Below the pieces are notes generated by a model. That model had not been told where the DNA came from. It was given only the letters and a program-made list of their open reading frames with translations, and made no database searches. The position numbers and the translations under genes were made by a program. A stretch of DNA of 64,000 bases from the NCBI GenBank assembly GCA_039640495.1, contig CP046864.1, positions 62,001-126,000 on the forward strand, read 5' to 3'. The stretch's first letter is position 1; every line of letters starts with the position of its first letter. Below are positions 15,977 to 26,537 of this stretch, piece by piece. Origin of the DNA: Rhodobacteraceae bacterium IMCC1335. GTDB taxonomy: Bacteria; Pseudomonadota; Alphaproteobacteria; Rhodobacterales; Rhodobacteraceae.

Positions 15977-18245
15977 GGCGCGATGTCCCCTCACCGGCTT
16001 TGCACGCTGCCAAAACAGCCATGTTCAAAATATCCGTTGCTGTAGAGACCGACGCGCATATTTGTATGGATTGATCCACGCCCGAAAGAATAGGCCCGAT
16101 CACCGTGGCACCAGCCATTTCCTGCATCAGTTTGACCGATATGCTTGCCGAATGGCGTGCAGGCACAACCAAGATATTGGCCGGCCCAGTCAGCCGCGAA
16201 AACGGATAATGCGCCTGCGCTTGCGTATTCAGCGCCACATCAACGGTCATCTCGCCCTCATATTCGAAATCAACACCGCGCGCATCCAGCACTTTCGGGG
16301 CTAAAGCAAGCTTTTCAGCCCGCTCTGATACGGGATAGCCAAATGTGGAAAAACTCACAAATGCCACGCGTGGCTCTAGACCGAAATCGCGGGCCACATC
16401 GGCGGCGCGTTCGGCAATATTTGCCAGATCCTCGGCTTCGGGCCATTCATGGACCAAAGTATCTGCGATCAGCACGATCCGCCCCTTATGCAACAGCGCC
16501 GTCACCCCAGCCGCCCCATGTTCGGCATCTGCATCAAACACATGGTTGAGCAACCCCATCACATGCGCTGATTTGCGCGTGACCCCCGTCACCAAACCAT
16601 CACCATGGCCATGCGCCAGCATCAAAGCAGAGAAAACATGCCGGTCACGGGTTGCCATACGGTGAATATCGGCATTGTCAAAACCTTTGCGTTGCAAACG
16701 CTCAAACAAGAAGGATTTATACGCATCAAGATGATCGGTATTGGCGGCATTCACAACCTCAAGCTCTTGCACTGCATCGCCCATCCCAGCCGCCTCAAGC
16801 TTCGCCGCAACATCATGCTGGCGGCCCACCACCAACGCATTACCAAAGCCCGAGCGCTGATACATCACCGCAGCGCGCAACACCCGCGGATCATCACCCT
16901 CGGCAAAGATCATCCGAGCCTGTGCGGCGCGCGCGCGCTCGGTTATTCCGCGCAAAATGCTTGCGGTTGGATCCATCCGGGTTTTCAGCGACAGCTCATA
17001 GCCTTCCATATCAATAATCGGGCGCCGCGCGGCCCCGGTATCAATACCCGCTTTCGCCACTGCCGGCGGAATGCGATAAATAAGCCGCGGATCAAACGGG
17101 GTTGGAATGATATAATCTCGGCCAAAGGTTAATTTTTGCCCATAGGCCATGGCCACTTCATCGGGTACATCCTCGCGTGCCAGCGCTGCCAAAGCCTGCG
17201 CGCAGGCTATTTTCATTTCATCATTGATCGCGCGCGCGTGGATGTCTAAAGCCCCGCGAAATAAATACGGAAACCCTAAAACATTATTCACCTGATTGGG
17301 GTAATCGCTGCGCCCTGTGGCAACGATCGCGTCTTTGCGCACGGCATGAGCCTCTTCCGGTGTGATTTCCGGATCCGGATTGGCCATCGCGAAAATCACC
17401 GGATTTGGCGCCATTGATGCCAACATTTGCGGGGTGACTGCGCCTTTCACCGAAACCCCCAGAAACACATCCGCATTTTGCATCACCTGATCAAGGCTGC
17501 GGCTTTCTGTTTTCACCGCATGGGCCGATTTCCACTGGTTCATCCCCTCGGTGCGGCCTTGATAAATCACGCCTTTGGAATCGCAGACAAAACAATTTTG
17601 GTGCTTTGCACCCATCGATTTAAGCAACTCAATACAGGCAATTCCAGCCGCACCAGCGCCGTTTAAAACAATTTTGACATCTTCAATCTTCTTCTTGCTG
17701 ATATGCAGGGCGTTGATCAGGCCTGCCGCACAAATCACCGCGGTTCCATGCTGGTCATCATGAAAAACCGGGATATCCATTTCCTCTTTCAAGCGCTGTT
17801 CAATGATAAAACATTCGGGCGCCTTGATATCTTCAAGATTGATACCGCCAAAACTGGGGCCCATTAACTTAACCGCTTTGCAAAACGCATCGGGATCTTC
17901 TGTATCCAGCTCAATATCAATACTGTTCACATCGGCGAATCGTTTGAACAGAACCGATTTACCTTCCATCACCGGTTTGCTGCCCAGCGCACCAAGATTA
18001 CCCAACCCCAAAACCGCCGTACCATTTGAAATAACCGCGACCAAATTGCCTTTATTTGTATAGTCATAGGCAAGCTCGGGGTTCTCGGCGATGGCTTCAC
18101 AGGGCACTGCCACGCCGGGCGAATAGGCAAGTGATAAATCACGTTGGGTCATCATCGGAACCGTGGCAGATACCTCCCATTTTCCCGGAGCCGGTTCGAG
18201 ATGAAAGGCCAAGGCCTCTTCCCGCGTGATTTTCATTTTCGCCAT
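15969..18245 (-). CDS. maeB: NADP-dependent malic enzyme with C-terminal phosphotransacetylase-like domain
   Basis: MaeB decarboxylates malate to pyruvate, making NADPH. The 758-residue length is that of the two-domain bacterial form. The catalytic part (about 1-430) has Tyr41 (LAYSPGVAVP), Lys96 (MEGKSV), acidic metal ligands in NLEDI (about 137-141) and FHDDQHG (161-167), and the nucleotide loop LNGAGAAG near 194-201. The rest resembles phosphate acetyltransferase and is regulatory in known members. It is divergent from mutS across a 132-nt gap. Confidence 0.95.
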   Translation of the reverse strand: MAKMKITREEALAFHLEPAPGKWEVSATVPMMTQRDLSLAYSPGVAVPCEAIAENPELAYDYTNKGNLVAVISNGTAVLGLGNLGALGSKPVMEGKSVLFKRFADVNSIDIELDTEDPDAFCKAVKLMGPSFGGINLEDIKAPECFIIEQRLKEEMDIPVFHDDQHGTAVICAAGLINALHISKKKIEDVKIVLNGAGAAGIACIELLKSMGAKHQNCFVCDSKGVIYQGRTEGMNQWKSAHAVKTESRSLDQVMQNADVFLGVSVKGAVTPQMLASMAPNPVIFAMANPDPEITPEEAHAVRKDAIVATGRSDYPNQVNNVLGFPYLFRGALDIHARAINDEMKIACAQALAALAREDVPDEVAMAYGQKLTFGRDYIIPTPFDPRLIYRIPPAVAKAGIDTGAARRPIIDMEGYELSLKTRMDPTASILRGITERARAAQARMIFAEGDDPRVLRAAVMYQRSGFGNALVVGRQHDVAAKLEAAGMGDAVQELEVVNAANTDHLDAYKSFLFERLQRKGFDNADIHRMATRDRHVFSALMLAHGHGDGLVTGVTRKSAHVMGLLNHVFDADAEHGAAGVTALLHKGRIVLIADTLVHEWPEAEDLANIAERAADVARDFGLEPRVAFVSFSTFGYPVSERAEKLALAPKVLDARGVDFEYEGEMTVDVALNTQAQAHYPFSRLTGPANILVVPARHSASISVKLMQEMAGATVIGPILSGVDQSIQICASVSTATDILNMAVLAACKAGEGTSRHG

Positions 18246-18377
18246 TTTGAACCCTTTTGCGTATGAACCACTGTTATCATGCGTTTTTTAGCACACATCA
18301 AGATCGTTTTCAGCTTTCCCCTCGCGCTGCCTAAAGATACGCTGGAGGGCAAGATAAAACCCTGAGGAGACAAACCC

Positions 18378-21005
18378 GTGACGCCGATGATGGCCCAATA
18401 TCTTGACATCAAGGCACAATATCCTGAGGCCCTGCTTTTTTATCGCATGGGTGATTTTTATGAGTTGTTTTTTGAAGATGCAGTGGCCGCTGCGGAAGCG
18501 CTGGATATTGCGCTCACCAAACGCGGCAAACATCTCAAAGCGGATATCCCAATGTGCGGGGTGCCGCATCACGCCTCGGAAGGGTATTTGCTAACGCTGA
18601 TCCGAAAAGGCTTTCGCGTGGCAGTTTGCGAGCAGATGGAAAGCCCTGCCGAGGCAAAAAAGCGGGGCAGTAAATCGGTTGTAAAACGCGATGTGGTGCG
18701 CCTTGTAACACCCGGAACACTGACCGAAGACAGCTTACTTGAGGCGCGGCGGCATAATTTTCTGGCCGCATTTGCGCAGATACGCGATGCCTCAGCCCTG
18801 GCTTGGGTGGATATTTCTACCGGCGATTTTAGCGTCAGCACCCTGCCTTTGGTATTGCTAGGGCCCGAATTGGCCCGGCTAGCACCTTCAGAAGTGCTTG
18901 TATCGGAAAAGTCTTTCCAAGATTTAGACACTATCATTGTGGAAAGCGGCGCGGCGTCGACACCGATCAGCGCTAGTAGTTTTGACAGCACATCGGCAGA
19001 AAACCGGCTGCTCAAAACCTTTAAACTGGCCACGCTTGACTCGCATGGAGGGTTTTCAAGGGCGGAGTTATCAGCCCTGGGTGCAATTGTTGATTATCTG
19101 GACATCACACAAAAAGGCAGCCTGCCGCTGTTGCAACCGCCAAAACGCCATATCAGCGCAAAAACCATGCAAATAGATGCCGCCACCCGGCGCAATCTTG
19201 AACTTACGCATGCGCTTTCAGGAACGCGAAATGGCTCTTTATTGGCAACGATTGATCAAACATTAACCGCTGCGGGCGGCAGATTACTTGAGCACCGCAT
19301 CGGCTCTCCTTCGCTTGATATCGAGGTTTTGAACAATCGACAAAACGCCATTTCCGCGTTGATCGCGCAAAGCGCAGTACTGGATAAATTACGCGGGCAT
19401 TTGCGCCATATTCCCGATGTCGCGCGGGCACTCTCGCGGCTGGCCTTGAACCGCGGTGGACCAAGAGATCTAGGAAGCATCCGCAGCGCGCTGCGCCAAG
19501 CCGAAGCGATCGCTGATGTAATGCAAGCAACCCCTTTATGCACCGAATTAGAGACGGTTTACGAGAAACTGATAGGGCATACCGATTTAATCGATCTGTT
19601 GTTAAAAGCATTGAACGAAGATCTGCCCTTGCTGTTACGTGATGGGGGATTTGTGGCCGCAGGCTTTGAGCCCGATTTGGACCATGCCCGGCATTTGCGC
19701 GATGAGGGCCGCGGGGTGATCGCGCAGATGCAAGCCGAGTACAGCGCCTTGGCCGAAATCGCTTCGTTAAAAATCAAACATAATAACGTTTTGGGCTATT
19801 TCATCGAAACCACCGCGACCCATGCAGATAAAATGCTGCGGCCGCCTTTATCAGAAACTTTCATTCACCGACAGACCACAGCCAATCAAGTGCGCTTTAC
19901 TACAGTCAATCTGTCAGAGATTGAAACCAAGATTTTAAATGCCGGCGGGCGGGCAAGCGAAATTGAAAGCGAAATCTTCGCGCAGCTCTGCGCGAAGATT
20001 CTTGACCACTCGGAAAGCCTTTATGGATTGGCCACAGCTTTAGCCGAACTTGATGTCGCGGCAGCGCTCGCACATCTTGCGCAGCAACAAAATTGGGTGC
20101 GCCCGGTGGTGGATAACAGCCGGGCCTTTGCCATTGAAGGCGGGCGGCATCCGGTTGTGGAACGCGCGTTAAGTTCCAATGGCCAGCATTTTATCGCCAA
20201 TGATTGCGATCTATCTGAAGGCGCAGTTCGCCTGTTAACCGGCCCAAATATGGCCGGTAAATCAACGTTTCTAAGACAAAATGCACTGATTGCGGTATTG
20301 GCACAGATGGGCAGTTTTGTGCCCGCCAGCAGCGCCCATATTGGGGTGGTCAGTCAATTGTTCAGCCGCGTCGGCGCATCTGATGATTTGGCGCGCGGGC
20401 GATCCACTTTTATGGTGGAAATGGTCGAAACCGCTGCGATTTTGAATCAAGCCGATGCAAAAGCGCTGGTGATCTTGGATGAAATTGGCCGTGGCACGGC
20501 AACCTATGACGGGCTTTCCATCGCGTGGGCAACGCTCGAGCATCTGCATGATGTGAATCAATCGCGGGCGCTATTCGCCACCCATTATCATGAGCTCACA
20601 GCCCTGTCCGGCAAATTAGACCGGGTTGAAAATGCCACCGTTGCGGTAAAAGAATGGCACGGCGACGTAATCTTTTTACACGAGGTGCGCCAAGGGGCTG
20701 CAGATCGCTCTTACGGGGTGCAAGTGGCACAATTGGCAGGCCTTCCCTTAATGGTGGTTGAGCGCGCGCGGGTGGTTTTGGACGCTTTGGAAAAAGGCGA
20801 GCGCGAGGCGGGAAGCACCGGCCGGCAGGCCGTTATCGATGATTTACCGCTGTTTTCGTGCAGTCCTGCAGCGCCGCCCCGCCCGCAAGCCGCCGCATCA
20901 CCCGCTTTGGAAATTCTCGAAGCACTGCATCCAGATGAGCTGACACCAAAAGAAGCGCTGCAAAAATTATATGAGTTAAAAGCCGCGGCAAAACCAACAA
21001 GATAA
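18378..21005 (+). CDS. mutS: DNA mismatch repair protein MutS
   Basis: MutS recognises mismatches and recruits MutL. The 875-residue protein has the mismatch-binding motif GDFYELF near residue 24, the Walker A loop GPNMAGKST near 622, and the ABC-type motifs [12 protein letters not shown] and FATHYHELT further on. The start is GTG at 18378 with GAGGAGA seven bases upstream; no better ATG with this spacing exists. A 12-bp inverted repeat surrounds the stop codon, and the gene is convergent with grpE. Confidence 0.97.
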   Translation: MTPMMAQYLDIKAQYPEALLFYRMGDFYELFFEDAVAAAEALDIALTKRGKHLKADIPMCGVPHHASEGYLLTLIRKGFRVAVCEQMESPAEAKKRGSKSVVKRDVVRLVTPGTLTEDSLLEARRHNFLAAFAQIRDASALAWVDISTGDFSVSTLPLVLLGPELARLAPSEVLVSEKSFQDLDTIIVESGAASTPISASSFDSTSAENRLLKTFKLATLDSHGGFSRAELSALGAIVDYLDITQKGSLPLLQPPKRHISAKTMQIDAATRRNLELTHALSGTRNGSLLATIDQTLTAAGGRLLEHRIGSPSLDIEVLNNRQNAISALIAQSAVLDKLRGHLRHIPDVARALSRLALNRGGPRDLGSIRSALRQAEAIADVMQATPLCTELETVYEKLIGHTDLIDLLLKALNEDLPLLLRDGGFVAAGFEPDLDHARHLRDEGRGVIAQMQAEYSALAEIASLKIKHNNVLGYFIETTATHADKMLRPPLSETFIHRQTTANQVRFTTVNLSEIETKILNAGGRASEIESEIFAQLCAKILDHSESLYGLATALAELDVAAALAHLAQQQNWVRPVVDNSRAFAIEGGRHPVVERALSSNGQHFIANDCDLSEGAVRLLTGPNMAGKSTFLRQNALIAVLAQMGSFVPASSAHIGVVSQLFSRVGASDDLARGRSTFMVEMVETAAILNQADAKALVILDEIGRGTATYDGLSIAWATLEHLHDVNQSRALFATHYHELTALSGKLDRVENATVAVKEWHGDVIFLHEVRQGAADRSYGVQVAQLAGLPLMVVERARVVLDALEKGEREAGSTGRQAVIDDLPLFSCSPAAPPRPQAAASPALEILEALHPDELTPKEALQKLYELKAAAKPTR

Positions 21006-21017
21006 TGGTTTTGCCGC
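20985..21017. terminator. Perfect 12-bp stem-loop around the mutS stop
   Basis: GCGGCAAAACCA (20985-20996) and TGGTTTTGCCGC (21006-21017) are perfect inverted repeats; the 9-base loop holds the mutS TAA. It lies 13 nt from the grpE stop, between two convergent genes. A short T-run flanks it on the minus-strand side only, so a terminator or a 3'-end protecting hairpin are both possible. Confidence 0.5.
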
Positions 21018-21029
21018 TGAAAAACCGCT

Positions 21030-21617
21030 TTAAGATGCAGGGGTCGAGGACACGCCAACCTGAGAGGGACGCAGCAACCGATCGTGCAACATGAAACCTT
21101 CAGCGGATACCTGAATAATATCACCGGCTTTTGTGCCTGGAAGCGGGGCTTCAAACATCGCTTGGTGCAGCTGCGGATCAAAACGATCACCAACTTGCGG
21201 TGAAATAGGTTGAATGCCGTGCTTTTTAAACACGTTCAACAATTCCCGCATCGTTAACTCGACGCCTTCGATCAGCGCCGCCGCAGCTTCTTTTTGCTCG
21301 TCACCCGCCGCTTCAACCGCCCGTTTCATATTGTCATACACAGGCAGTAAATCGCGCGCCATTTTCGAACCACCGTAATTTTCGGCCTCGCGGCGATCTT
21401 TATCAGCCCGTTTGCGCGAATTTTCGGCATCCGCCAAGGCGCGCATGAACCGGTCGCGATATTCATCCCGCTCAGCGGTTACAGCAGCCAATTCATCAAC
21501 CTCATCGGTTTGCGCATCCTCTTGAGTGATATCGATTAGCTCTTCCTCAAGGGCCTCTTCTGCCTCTTGCATTTGATCAATATCATCCAAAAATTCTTCT
21601 GCTTTTGGCTCTTCCAT
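21030..21617 (-). CDS. grpE: Nucleotide exchange factor GrpE
   Basis: GrpE releases ADP from DnaK in the Hsp70 cycle. The 195-residue protein has an acidic N-terminus, a long helical region (about 45-110) and the C-terminal beta domain with FDPQLHQAMFE and GYVLHDR-like GFMLHDRLLRPSQVGV. It lies three bases after hrcA on the same strand, so the two stress genes probably share a message. DnaK and DnaJ are not in the window. Confidence 0.96.
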   Translation of the reverse strand: MEEPKAEEFLDDIDQMQEAEEALEEELIDITQEDAQTDEVDELAAVTAERDEYRDRFMRALADAENSRKRADKDRREAENYGGSKMARDLLPVYDNMKRAVEAAGDEQKEAAAALIEGVELTMRELLNVFKKHGIQPISPQVGDRFDPQLHQAMFEAPLPGTKAGDIIQVSAEGFMLHDRLLRPSQVGVSSTPAS

Positions 21618-21620
21618 AAC

Positions 21621-22688
21621 TTACCTTTCAATGCGGTCGGAAATAAGCTTGCCCACCAATTGCGCGGTATAATCAACCAGCGGCACAATCCGACCATAAT
21701 TCAACCGCGTTGGACCGATCACTCCGATGGCCCCAACGATTTTACGTTCTGAGTTCATATAGGGAGAAACAACCAAAGAGGAACCCGTAAGTGAAAAAAG
21801 TTTGTTCTCTGAGCCAATAAAAATGCGCACACCATCGCCTTGCTCGGTCAGTTCAAGAAATTCTGCGATATCGCGCTTGCGTTCCAAGTCATCAAACAGG
21901 TTTCGGATGCGCTCCAAATCCTCTTCATGCGCCTCTGATTCTAGCAAATTGCCACGGCCACGCACGATCAAGCGTTCATTATCATCGCCTTGGGTTTGCC
22001 AAACCGCCAAACCTTGCGTCACCAATTCTTGCGCCAAACTGTCAATTTCTTGCCGCCTTAAATCAACATCATTTTGAATGGTCGAAAGCAATTCGCTTAA
22101 CGTGCGCCCTTCAAGCACTGCATTTAAAAAATTTGCCGCTTCGCGCATAGCGCTGGGCGTTTGCCCGACCGGCGGCGTAAACAGACGGTTTTCAACATCG
22201 CCATTGGAATAAACAAGAACAACCAACGCCCGGTCAGGGGATAACGATACGAACTCAATATGCTTTATTGGTTGTTCTTGCTTTGGCGTTAACACCAAAG
22301 AGGCGCCATGGGTTAACGCCGAAAGCATTGATCCCACGCGATCCAACACGCTGTTGACATCTTGGCTGCTGCGATCCACGGTTTGATCCAGCTTAAGTTG
22401 ATCTTCCTTGCTAAGCTGATCCACTTCCAAAAACCCATCCACAAACATGCGCAACCCCAATTGCGTGGGCACCCGCCCCGCACTGATATGCGGGCTGTCA
22501 AGCAAGCCTAAAAATTCAAGATCCTGCATCACATTGCGCACAGTGGCCGCGCTGACCTTTTCATTTAAGGTACGGGTAAGCGTGCGCGACCCAACGGGGC
22601 CACCACTTTCTAAATAGCCCTCAACCAACCTGCGAAAAATTTCCCGCGACCGTTCATTCATATTGTTTAAAAGATCTGGGCTACCCAT
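21621..22688 (-). CDS. hrcA: Heat-inducible transcription repressor HrcA
   Basis: HrcA represses groESL-type operons through the CIRCE element. The 355-residue protein has the N-terminal winged-helix region NERSREIFRRLVEGYLE and GPVGSRTL, followed by the GAF-like domain and the end DYTAQLVGKLISDR. I did not find a CIRCE repeat in its own upstream region (22689-22800), which is shared with divergent rph. Confidence 0.95.
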   Translation of the reverse strand: MGSPDLLNNMNERSREIFRRLVEGYLESGGPVGSRTLTRTLNEKVSAATVRNVMQDLEFLGLLDSPHISAGRVPTQLGLRMFVDGFLEVDQLSKEDQLKLDQTVDRSSQDVNSVLDRVGSMLSALTHGASLVLTPKQEQPIKHIEFVSLSPDRALVVLVYSNGDVENRLFTPPVGQTPSAMREAANFLNAVLEGRTLSELLSTIQNDVDLRRQEIDSLAQELVTQGLAVWQTQGDDNERLIVRGRGNLLESEAHEEDLERIRNLFDDLERKRDIAEFLELTEQGDGVRIFIGSENKLFSLTGSSLVVSPYMNSERKIVGAIGVIGPTRLNYGRIVPLVDYTAQLVGKLISDRIER

Positions 22689-22800
22689 ATCGCCTAATCC
22701 TTTTTAAAACCGAAAAGCACCGCCCGGTTCAAAACTATCGGGGTTGCGTCTCTATATCAGCCGCTTGTATGCATCAGTGCAACATAGAAAGGTTTATAAC

Positions 22801-23514
22801 ATGCGTCCCTCAGGAAGAAAATTAAATGAAATGCGTTCGGTAGAAATTGAAACCGAGGTGACCAAACACGCCGAAGGGTCATGTCTGATCAAAATGGGCG
22901 ACACGCATGTACTGTGCACCGCCACCATTGAAGATCGGGTGCCCTCCTTCATCAAGGGATCCGGGCTTGGCTGGATAACAGCGGAATATGGCATGCTGCC
23001 AAGATCAACCAGTTCGCGCATGCGCCGCGAATCAACGGCTGGCAAACAAGGCGGACGGACGGTAGAGATTCAACGCCTAATCGGGCGCTCCCTGCGGGCG
23101 GGCGTGGATCGTTTAGCGCTGGGCGAGCGCCAAATTACCGTGGATTGCGATGTGATTCAGGCTGATGGAGGCACCAGATGCGCCTCAATCACCGGTGGCT
23201 GGGTGGCGTTACAGCTGGCGGTCAATAAATTGCTAAAAACTGGCGCGGTGCTTTCTAACCCGCTGATTTCACCCGTGGCCGCGGTCAGTTGCGGCATATA
23301 TGCAGGCCAAGCCGTGCTTGATTTGGATTATCCTGAAGACAGTGAAGCCGGCGTGGATGGAAATTTCATCATGTTGGCAAATGGTCAAATGATCGAAACT
23401 CAGATGAGCGCTGAGGGCGCTACTTACTCGCGCGCGCAAATGAACCAATTGTTGGATTTGGCAGAAGCCGGCGTGGCCGCATTGGTGCAAGCGCAGCTAA
23501 AGGCCGTTGGATGA
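22801..23514 (+). CDS. rph: Ribonuclease PH
   Basis: RNase PH trims tRNA 3' ends by phosphorolysis. The 237-residue product starts [12 protein letters not shown], which is typical, and contains the conserved [18 protein letters not shown] and [15 protein letters not shown] segments. The ATG at 22801 is preferred over an upstream in-frame start at 22744. It overlaps rdgB by four bases. Confidence 0.97.
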   Translation: MRPSGRKLNEMRSVEIETEVTKHAEGSCLIKMGDTHVLCTATIEDRVPSFIKGSGLGWITAEYGMLPRSTSSRMRRESTAGKQGGRTVEIQRLIGRSLRAGVDRLALGERQITVDCDVIQADGGTRCASITGGWVALQLAVNKLLKTGAVLSNPLISPVAAVSCGIYAGQAVLDLDYPEDSEAGVDGNFIMLANGQMIETQMSAEGATYSRAQMNQLLDLAEAGVAALVQAQLKAVG

Positions 23515-24125
23515 GCCGTTTACTTCAAGAAGATCGCCTGGTATTGGCCACCCATAACCAAGGCAAACTTGAAGAAATCGCCGCTTTGCTTACGCCATTT
23601 GATGTAAACGTGGTTGGGGCCGGCAGTTTAAACCTGCCTGAACCAGAGGAAACCGAATCCAGCTTTGTCGGCAATGCCCGCATAAAAGCCCATGCTGCGG
23701 CAAAAGCGACGGGCTCACCCGCGCTAGCCGATGATAGCGGCATTGAAATCGCAGCGCTAAACGGTGCTCCCGGGGTTTACACCGCCGATTGGGCGGAAAC
23801 CCCCAAAGGGCGTGATTTTATAATGGCAATGGAAAAAGTACATTTCGAGCTTGAAAAAATAAACGCGCCTGCTCCGCGCATCGCCCAGTTTTGTTGTACG
23901 TTGGTACTGGCCTGGCCCGATGGGGCCGATGCGGTGTTTGAAGGGATTATGCCTGGCCAAGTGATATGGCCAATGCGCGGAGACCAAGGCCATGGCTATG
24001 ATCCAATTTTTCAACCTGACGGCTATAAGGTCACCTTCGCTGAGATGGACCGTTGGGAAAAGAACCGCATCAGCCACCGCGCCAGAGCCTTTGAAAAACT
24101 GATACGGGAATGCTTTGGTGGATGA
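23511..24125 (+). CDS. rdgB: Non-canonical purine NTP pyrophosphatase RdgB
   Basis: RdgB hydrolyses dITP, ITP and XTP and so keeps deaminated purines out of DNA. The 204-residue protein has the substrate-binding start [10 protein letters not shown], the ADDSGIE motif and the C-terminal [12 protein letters not shown]. It is coupled to rph upstream (ATGA overlap) and overlaps the hemW start, forming a compact rph-rdgB-hemW unit. Confidence 0.96.
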   Translation: MSRLLQEDRLVLATHNQGKLEEIAALLTPFDVNVVGAGSLNLPEPEETESSFVGNARIKAHAAAKATGSPALADDSGIEIAALNGAPGVYTADWAETPKGRDFIMAMEKVHFELEKINAPAPRIAQFCCTLVLAWPDGADAVFEGIMPGQVIWPMRGDQGHGYDPIFQPDGYKVTFAEMDRWEKNRISHRARAFEKLIRECFGG

Positions 24126-25272
24126 TTGGACATATGGGGGCTTTGGAATATACATCCATTGGCCCTTTTGTTCTGCAAAATGCCCCTATTGCGACTTTAA
24201 CAGCCATGTCTCTAAAAAAATTAATACAAAGCAATGGCTTAAAGGATATTTATCCGAAATCCAGCGGGTAAGAAATACGGTTGGCCCGCGCCTGGTCAAT
24301 AGCATTTTTTTCGGCGGTGGCACGCCTAGCCTGATGGATCCCGAGATTGTTGAGGCGGTCATTGGCACCATTAAATCCAGCTTTCCTATCAGCAATCAAT
24401 TGGAAGTGACGCTTGAGGCCAACCCAACCTCGGTTGAAGCAGGCCGCTTTGCGGCCTATCAAAACGCAGGCGTGAACCGAATTTCAATGGGAATACAGGC
24501 GTTAAATGATCCAGATTTGCGCAGACTTGGCCGATTGCATACTGCGCAAGAAGCCCGGTTGGCGTTTGAAACCGCGCGCAATATTTTTGCCCGCGTCAGT
24601 TTCGATTTAATTTATGCGCGGCAATATCAAACCCTTGCGCAATGGCAGGCAGAGTTGAGCGAGGCACTTGCAATGGCGGTCGATCACTTCTCTCTTTATC
24701 AATTAACCGTCGAGGCCGGAACCGCCTTTGGCGATCGTTACAAAATCGGCAAGCTACCAGGCCTGCCAAACAATGATCTTGGCGCAGATCTTTATGAGCT
24801 TACTCAATCTTTATGCGATGCGCATAATATGCCTGCCTATGAGGTTTCAAATCATGCAAAAAAAGGGGCAGAATGCCTGCATAATTTGATATATTGGCGC
24901 TATGGCGATTACGCCGGTATTGGCCCAGGGGCCCATGGGCGATTAACGCTAAAGGGTCAAAAATTTGCCACTGAGGCATTTTACAACCCAGATAAGTGGC
25001 TTGCCGCGGTTGAACAGGGTACTGGAGAAAAGTCTGCGCAGCAGATTGATCGAACCGCACAAGCCACAGAATATTTGCTGATGGGCTTACGGATCAAAGA
25101 CGGTATTGATTTAGAGCGCTTTGAGAATCTGGCAGGGGCACCACTGAATATCGAGGCTCAAACCTCTCTTGAAGATATGGGTTTGCTAATACGTAGCGAT
25201 AAAAGCCTGAAAGCCACGCGAGCCGGCACCGCCGTGTTAAACTCTGTTATCAATTCCTTATTAGAGGCGTGA
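24118..25272 (+). CDS. hemW: Radical SAM heme chaperone HemW
   Basis: HemW proteins resemble oxygen-independent coproporphyrinogen oxidase but act in heme trafficking. The [4Fe-4S] motif CSAKCPYC (residues 18-25) is followed by DF, and the HemW-typical HNLIYW motif is present near residue 257; both separate it from true HemN. The start is uncertain: GTG at 24118 gives MDDWTYGG, while TTG at 24115 would add one residue. It overlaps the rdgB end and is followed by DUF454 after one base. Confidence 0.9.
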   Translation: MDDWTYGGFGIYIHWPFCSAKCPYCDFNSHVSKKINTKQWLKGYLSEIQRVRNTVGPRLVNSIFFGGGTPSLMDPEIVEAVIGTIKSSFPISNQLEVTLEANPTSVEAGRFAAYQNAGVNRISMGIQALNDPDLRRLGRLHTAQEARLAFETARNIFARVSFDLIYARQYQTLAQWQAELSEALAMAVDHFSLYQLTVEAGTAFGDRYKIGKLPGLPNNDLGADLYELTQSLCDAHNMPAYEVSNHAKKGAECLHNLIYWRYGDYAGIGPGAHGRLTLKGQKFATEAFYNPDKWLAAVEQGTGEKSAQQIDRTAQATEYLLMGLRIKDGIDLERFENLAGAPLNIEAQTSLEDMGLLIRSDKSLKATRAGTAVLNSVINSLLEA

Positions 25273-25273
25273 C

Positions 25274-25627
25274 ATGCGGATTATTTGGTTAATCTTGGGT
25301 TTAATTGCATTGGGGTTGGGATGTTTGGGGGTGGTTTTGCCGCTTCTGCCAACCGTACCCTTCATCTTGCTTGCAGCATTTTGCTTTGCAAAAAGCTCAA
25401 ATCGATTGCATGGCTGGTTATTAACCCATCCGATTTTTGGCAAAATGATCCAAGATTGGCGTCAATCAGGCGCGATTTCCACAAAGGCCAAAAAAATGGC
25501 TACCATATCGATTGCTTTGGTTTTTGCAATTTCAATGATCACCGGCGTGAAACCGCTAATTTTAACAATACAAGCAGCCGTCTTGGGCTGCGTTTTAGTG
25601 TTTATTTGGACTCGACCTGCTGCGTAG
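25274..25627 (+). CDS. DUF454 (YbaN-like) small membrane protein
   Basis: This 117-residue membrane protein has hydrophobic segments at about 3-40 (GLGCLGVVLPLLPTVPF is the DUF454 signature), 72-92 and 95-112. No function is established for the family. It follows hemW by one base, and its 3' end overlaps convergent parB by 26 nt. Confidence 0.85.
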   Translation: MRIIWLILGLIALGLGCLGVVLPLLPTVPFILLAAFCFAKSSNRLHGWLLTHPIFGKMIQDWRQSGAISTKAKKMATISIALVFAISMITGVKPLILTIQAAVLGCVLVFIWTRPAA

Positions 25628-26537
25628 CACTTAAAATCCGACACAGATCATCCAATTGATCAAGATCACTATAAGTAATTGATATTGTTCCTTTTTCTGT
25701 TCCAGCTACATGTGAAACTAGGACTTTCATGCCCAATCCTGCGGATAAATCAGCTTCCAAAGCGCGCGTATCTGCATCTTTTTCCGCCGAGTTTTTCGCC
25801 TTGGACTTCGGCTTGTCTTTTGGCCCATCAGCTTGCGCTGCCCGCTTTACAAGCCGCTCGGTCTCGCGCACCGAAAGCCCTTTTTTCACGACCAGACGCG
25901 CAAGGTCTAATTGATCATCTGACGTAATCAGCGCCCGCGCGTGGCCCGTGGTCAATTGCCCTTCCCGCAGATAGGTTAAAATCTCATCCGGAAGGTTTAA
26001 CAACCGTAAAAGATTGGCAATATGACTGCGGCTTTTTCCAAGCGCCTCTGACATTTGCTCTTGCGTGCGCCCAAAACGCTCCATCAAATTTTTATAGCCT
26101 TGCGCCTCTTCCACCGGATTCAAATCGGCACGCTGGATGTTTTCGATAATTGCCACTTCTAGCACTTCAGTATCTGAAAATCTGCGCAGCACGACGGGTA
26201 GCATATGCAATTGCGCAATCTGCGCCGCACGCCATCGACGCTCACCCGCTACAATCTCAAACTCATCCTCATGCTCGGGGCGCTCACGCACAATCAACGG
26301 CTGAATAATGCCTTTTGCGCGGATAGAATTCGCAAGATCATTTAGGTTTTCTTCGGTAAAATTGCGACGCGGCTGATTTGGATTGGGAAATATCTTTTCA
26401 ATCGGAACATTCATATCGCTTTTAACAGGAATAGTATCCGCGGGTTGCCCTTGTTCTTTTGATATGGATCCAACATCGGACATTAACGCCGATAAGCCCC
26501 GTCCAAGACCCCTAACTTTTCCTTTTTTATCAACCAT
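25602..26537 (-). CDS. parB: Chromosome partitioning protein ParB
   Basis: ParB loads at parS, binds CTP and spreads to organise origin segregation. The 311-residue protein has the N-terminal LGRGLSALM, the CTP-binding region with GERRWRAA, the helix-turn-helix with LGKSRSHIANLLRLLNLP, and a C-terminal dimerisation end. It starts directly after parA, and two perfect parS sites lie 1.4 and 3.3 kb upstream. Confidence 0.97.
   Translation of the reverse strand: MVDKKGKVRGLGRGLSALMSDVGSISKEQGQPADTIPVKSDMNVPIEKIFPNPNQPRRNFTEENLNDLANSIRAKGIIQPLIVRERPEHEDEFEIVAGERRWRAAQIAQLHMLPVVLRRFSDTEVLEVAIIENIQRADLNPVEEAQGYKNLMERFGRTQEQMSEALGKSRSHIANLLRLLNLPDEILTYLREGQLTTGHARALITSDDQLDLARLVVKKGLSVRETERLVKRAAQADGPKDKPKSKAKNSAEKDADTRALEADLSAGLGMKVLVSHVAGTEKGTISITYSDLDQLDDLCRILSATQQVESK

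Noticed and set aside
22689..22800. CIRCE element or heat-shock promoter between hrcA and rph
   Set aside because: No TTAGCACTC/GAGTGCTAA pair and no convincing heat-shock promoter was found.
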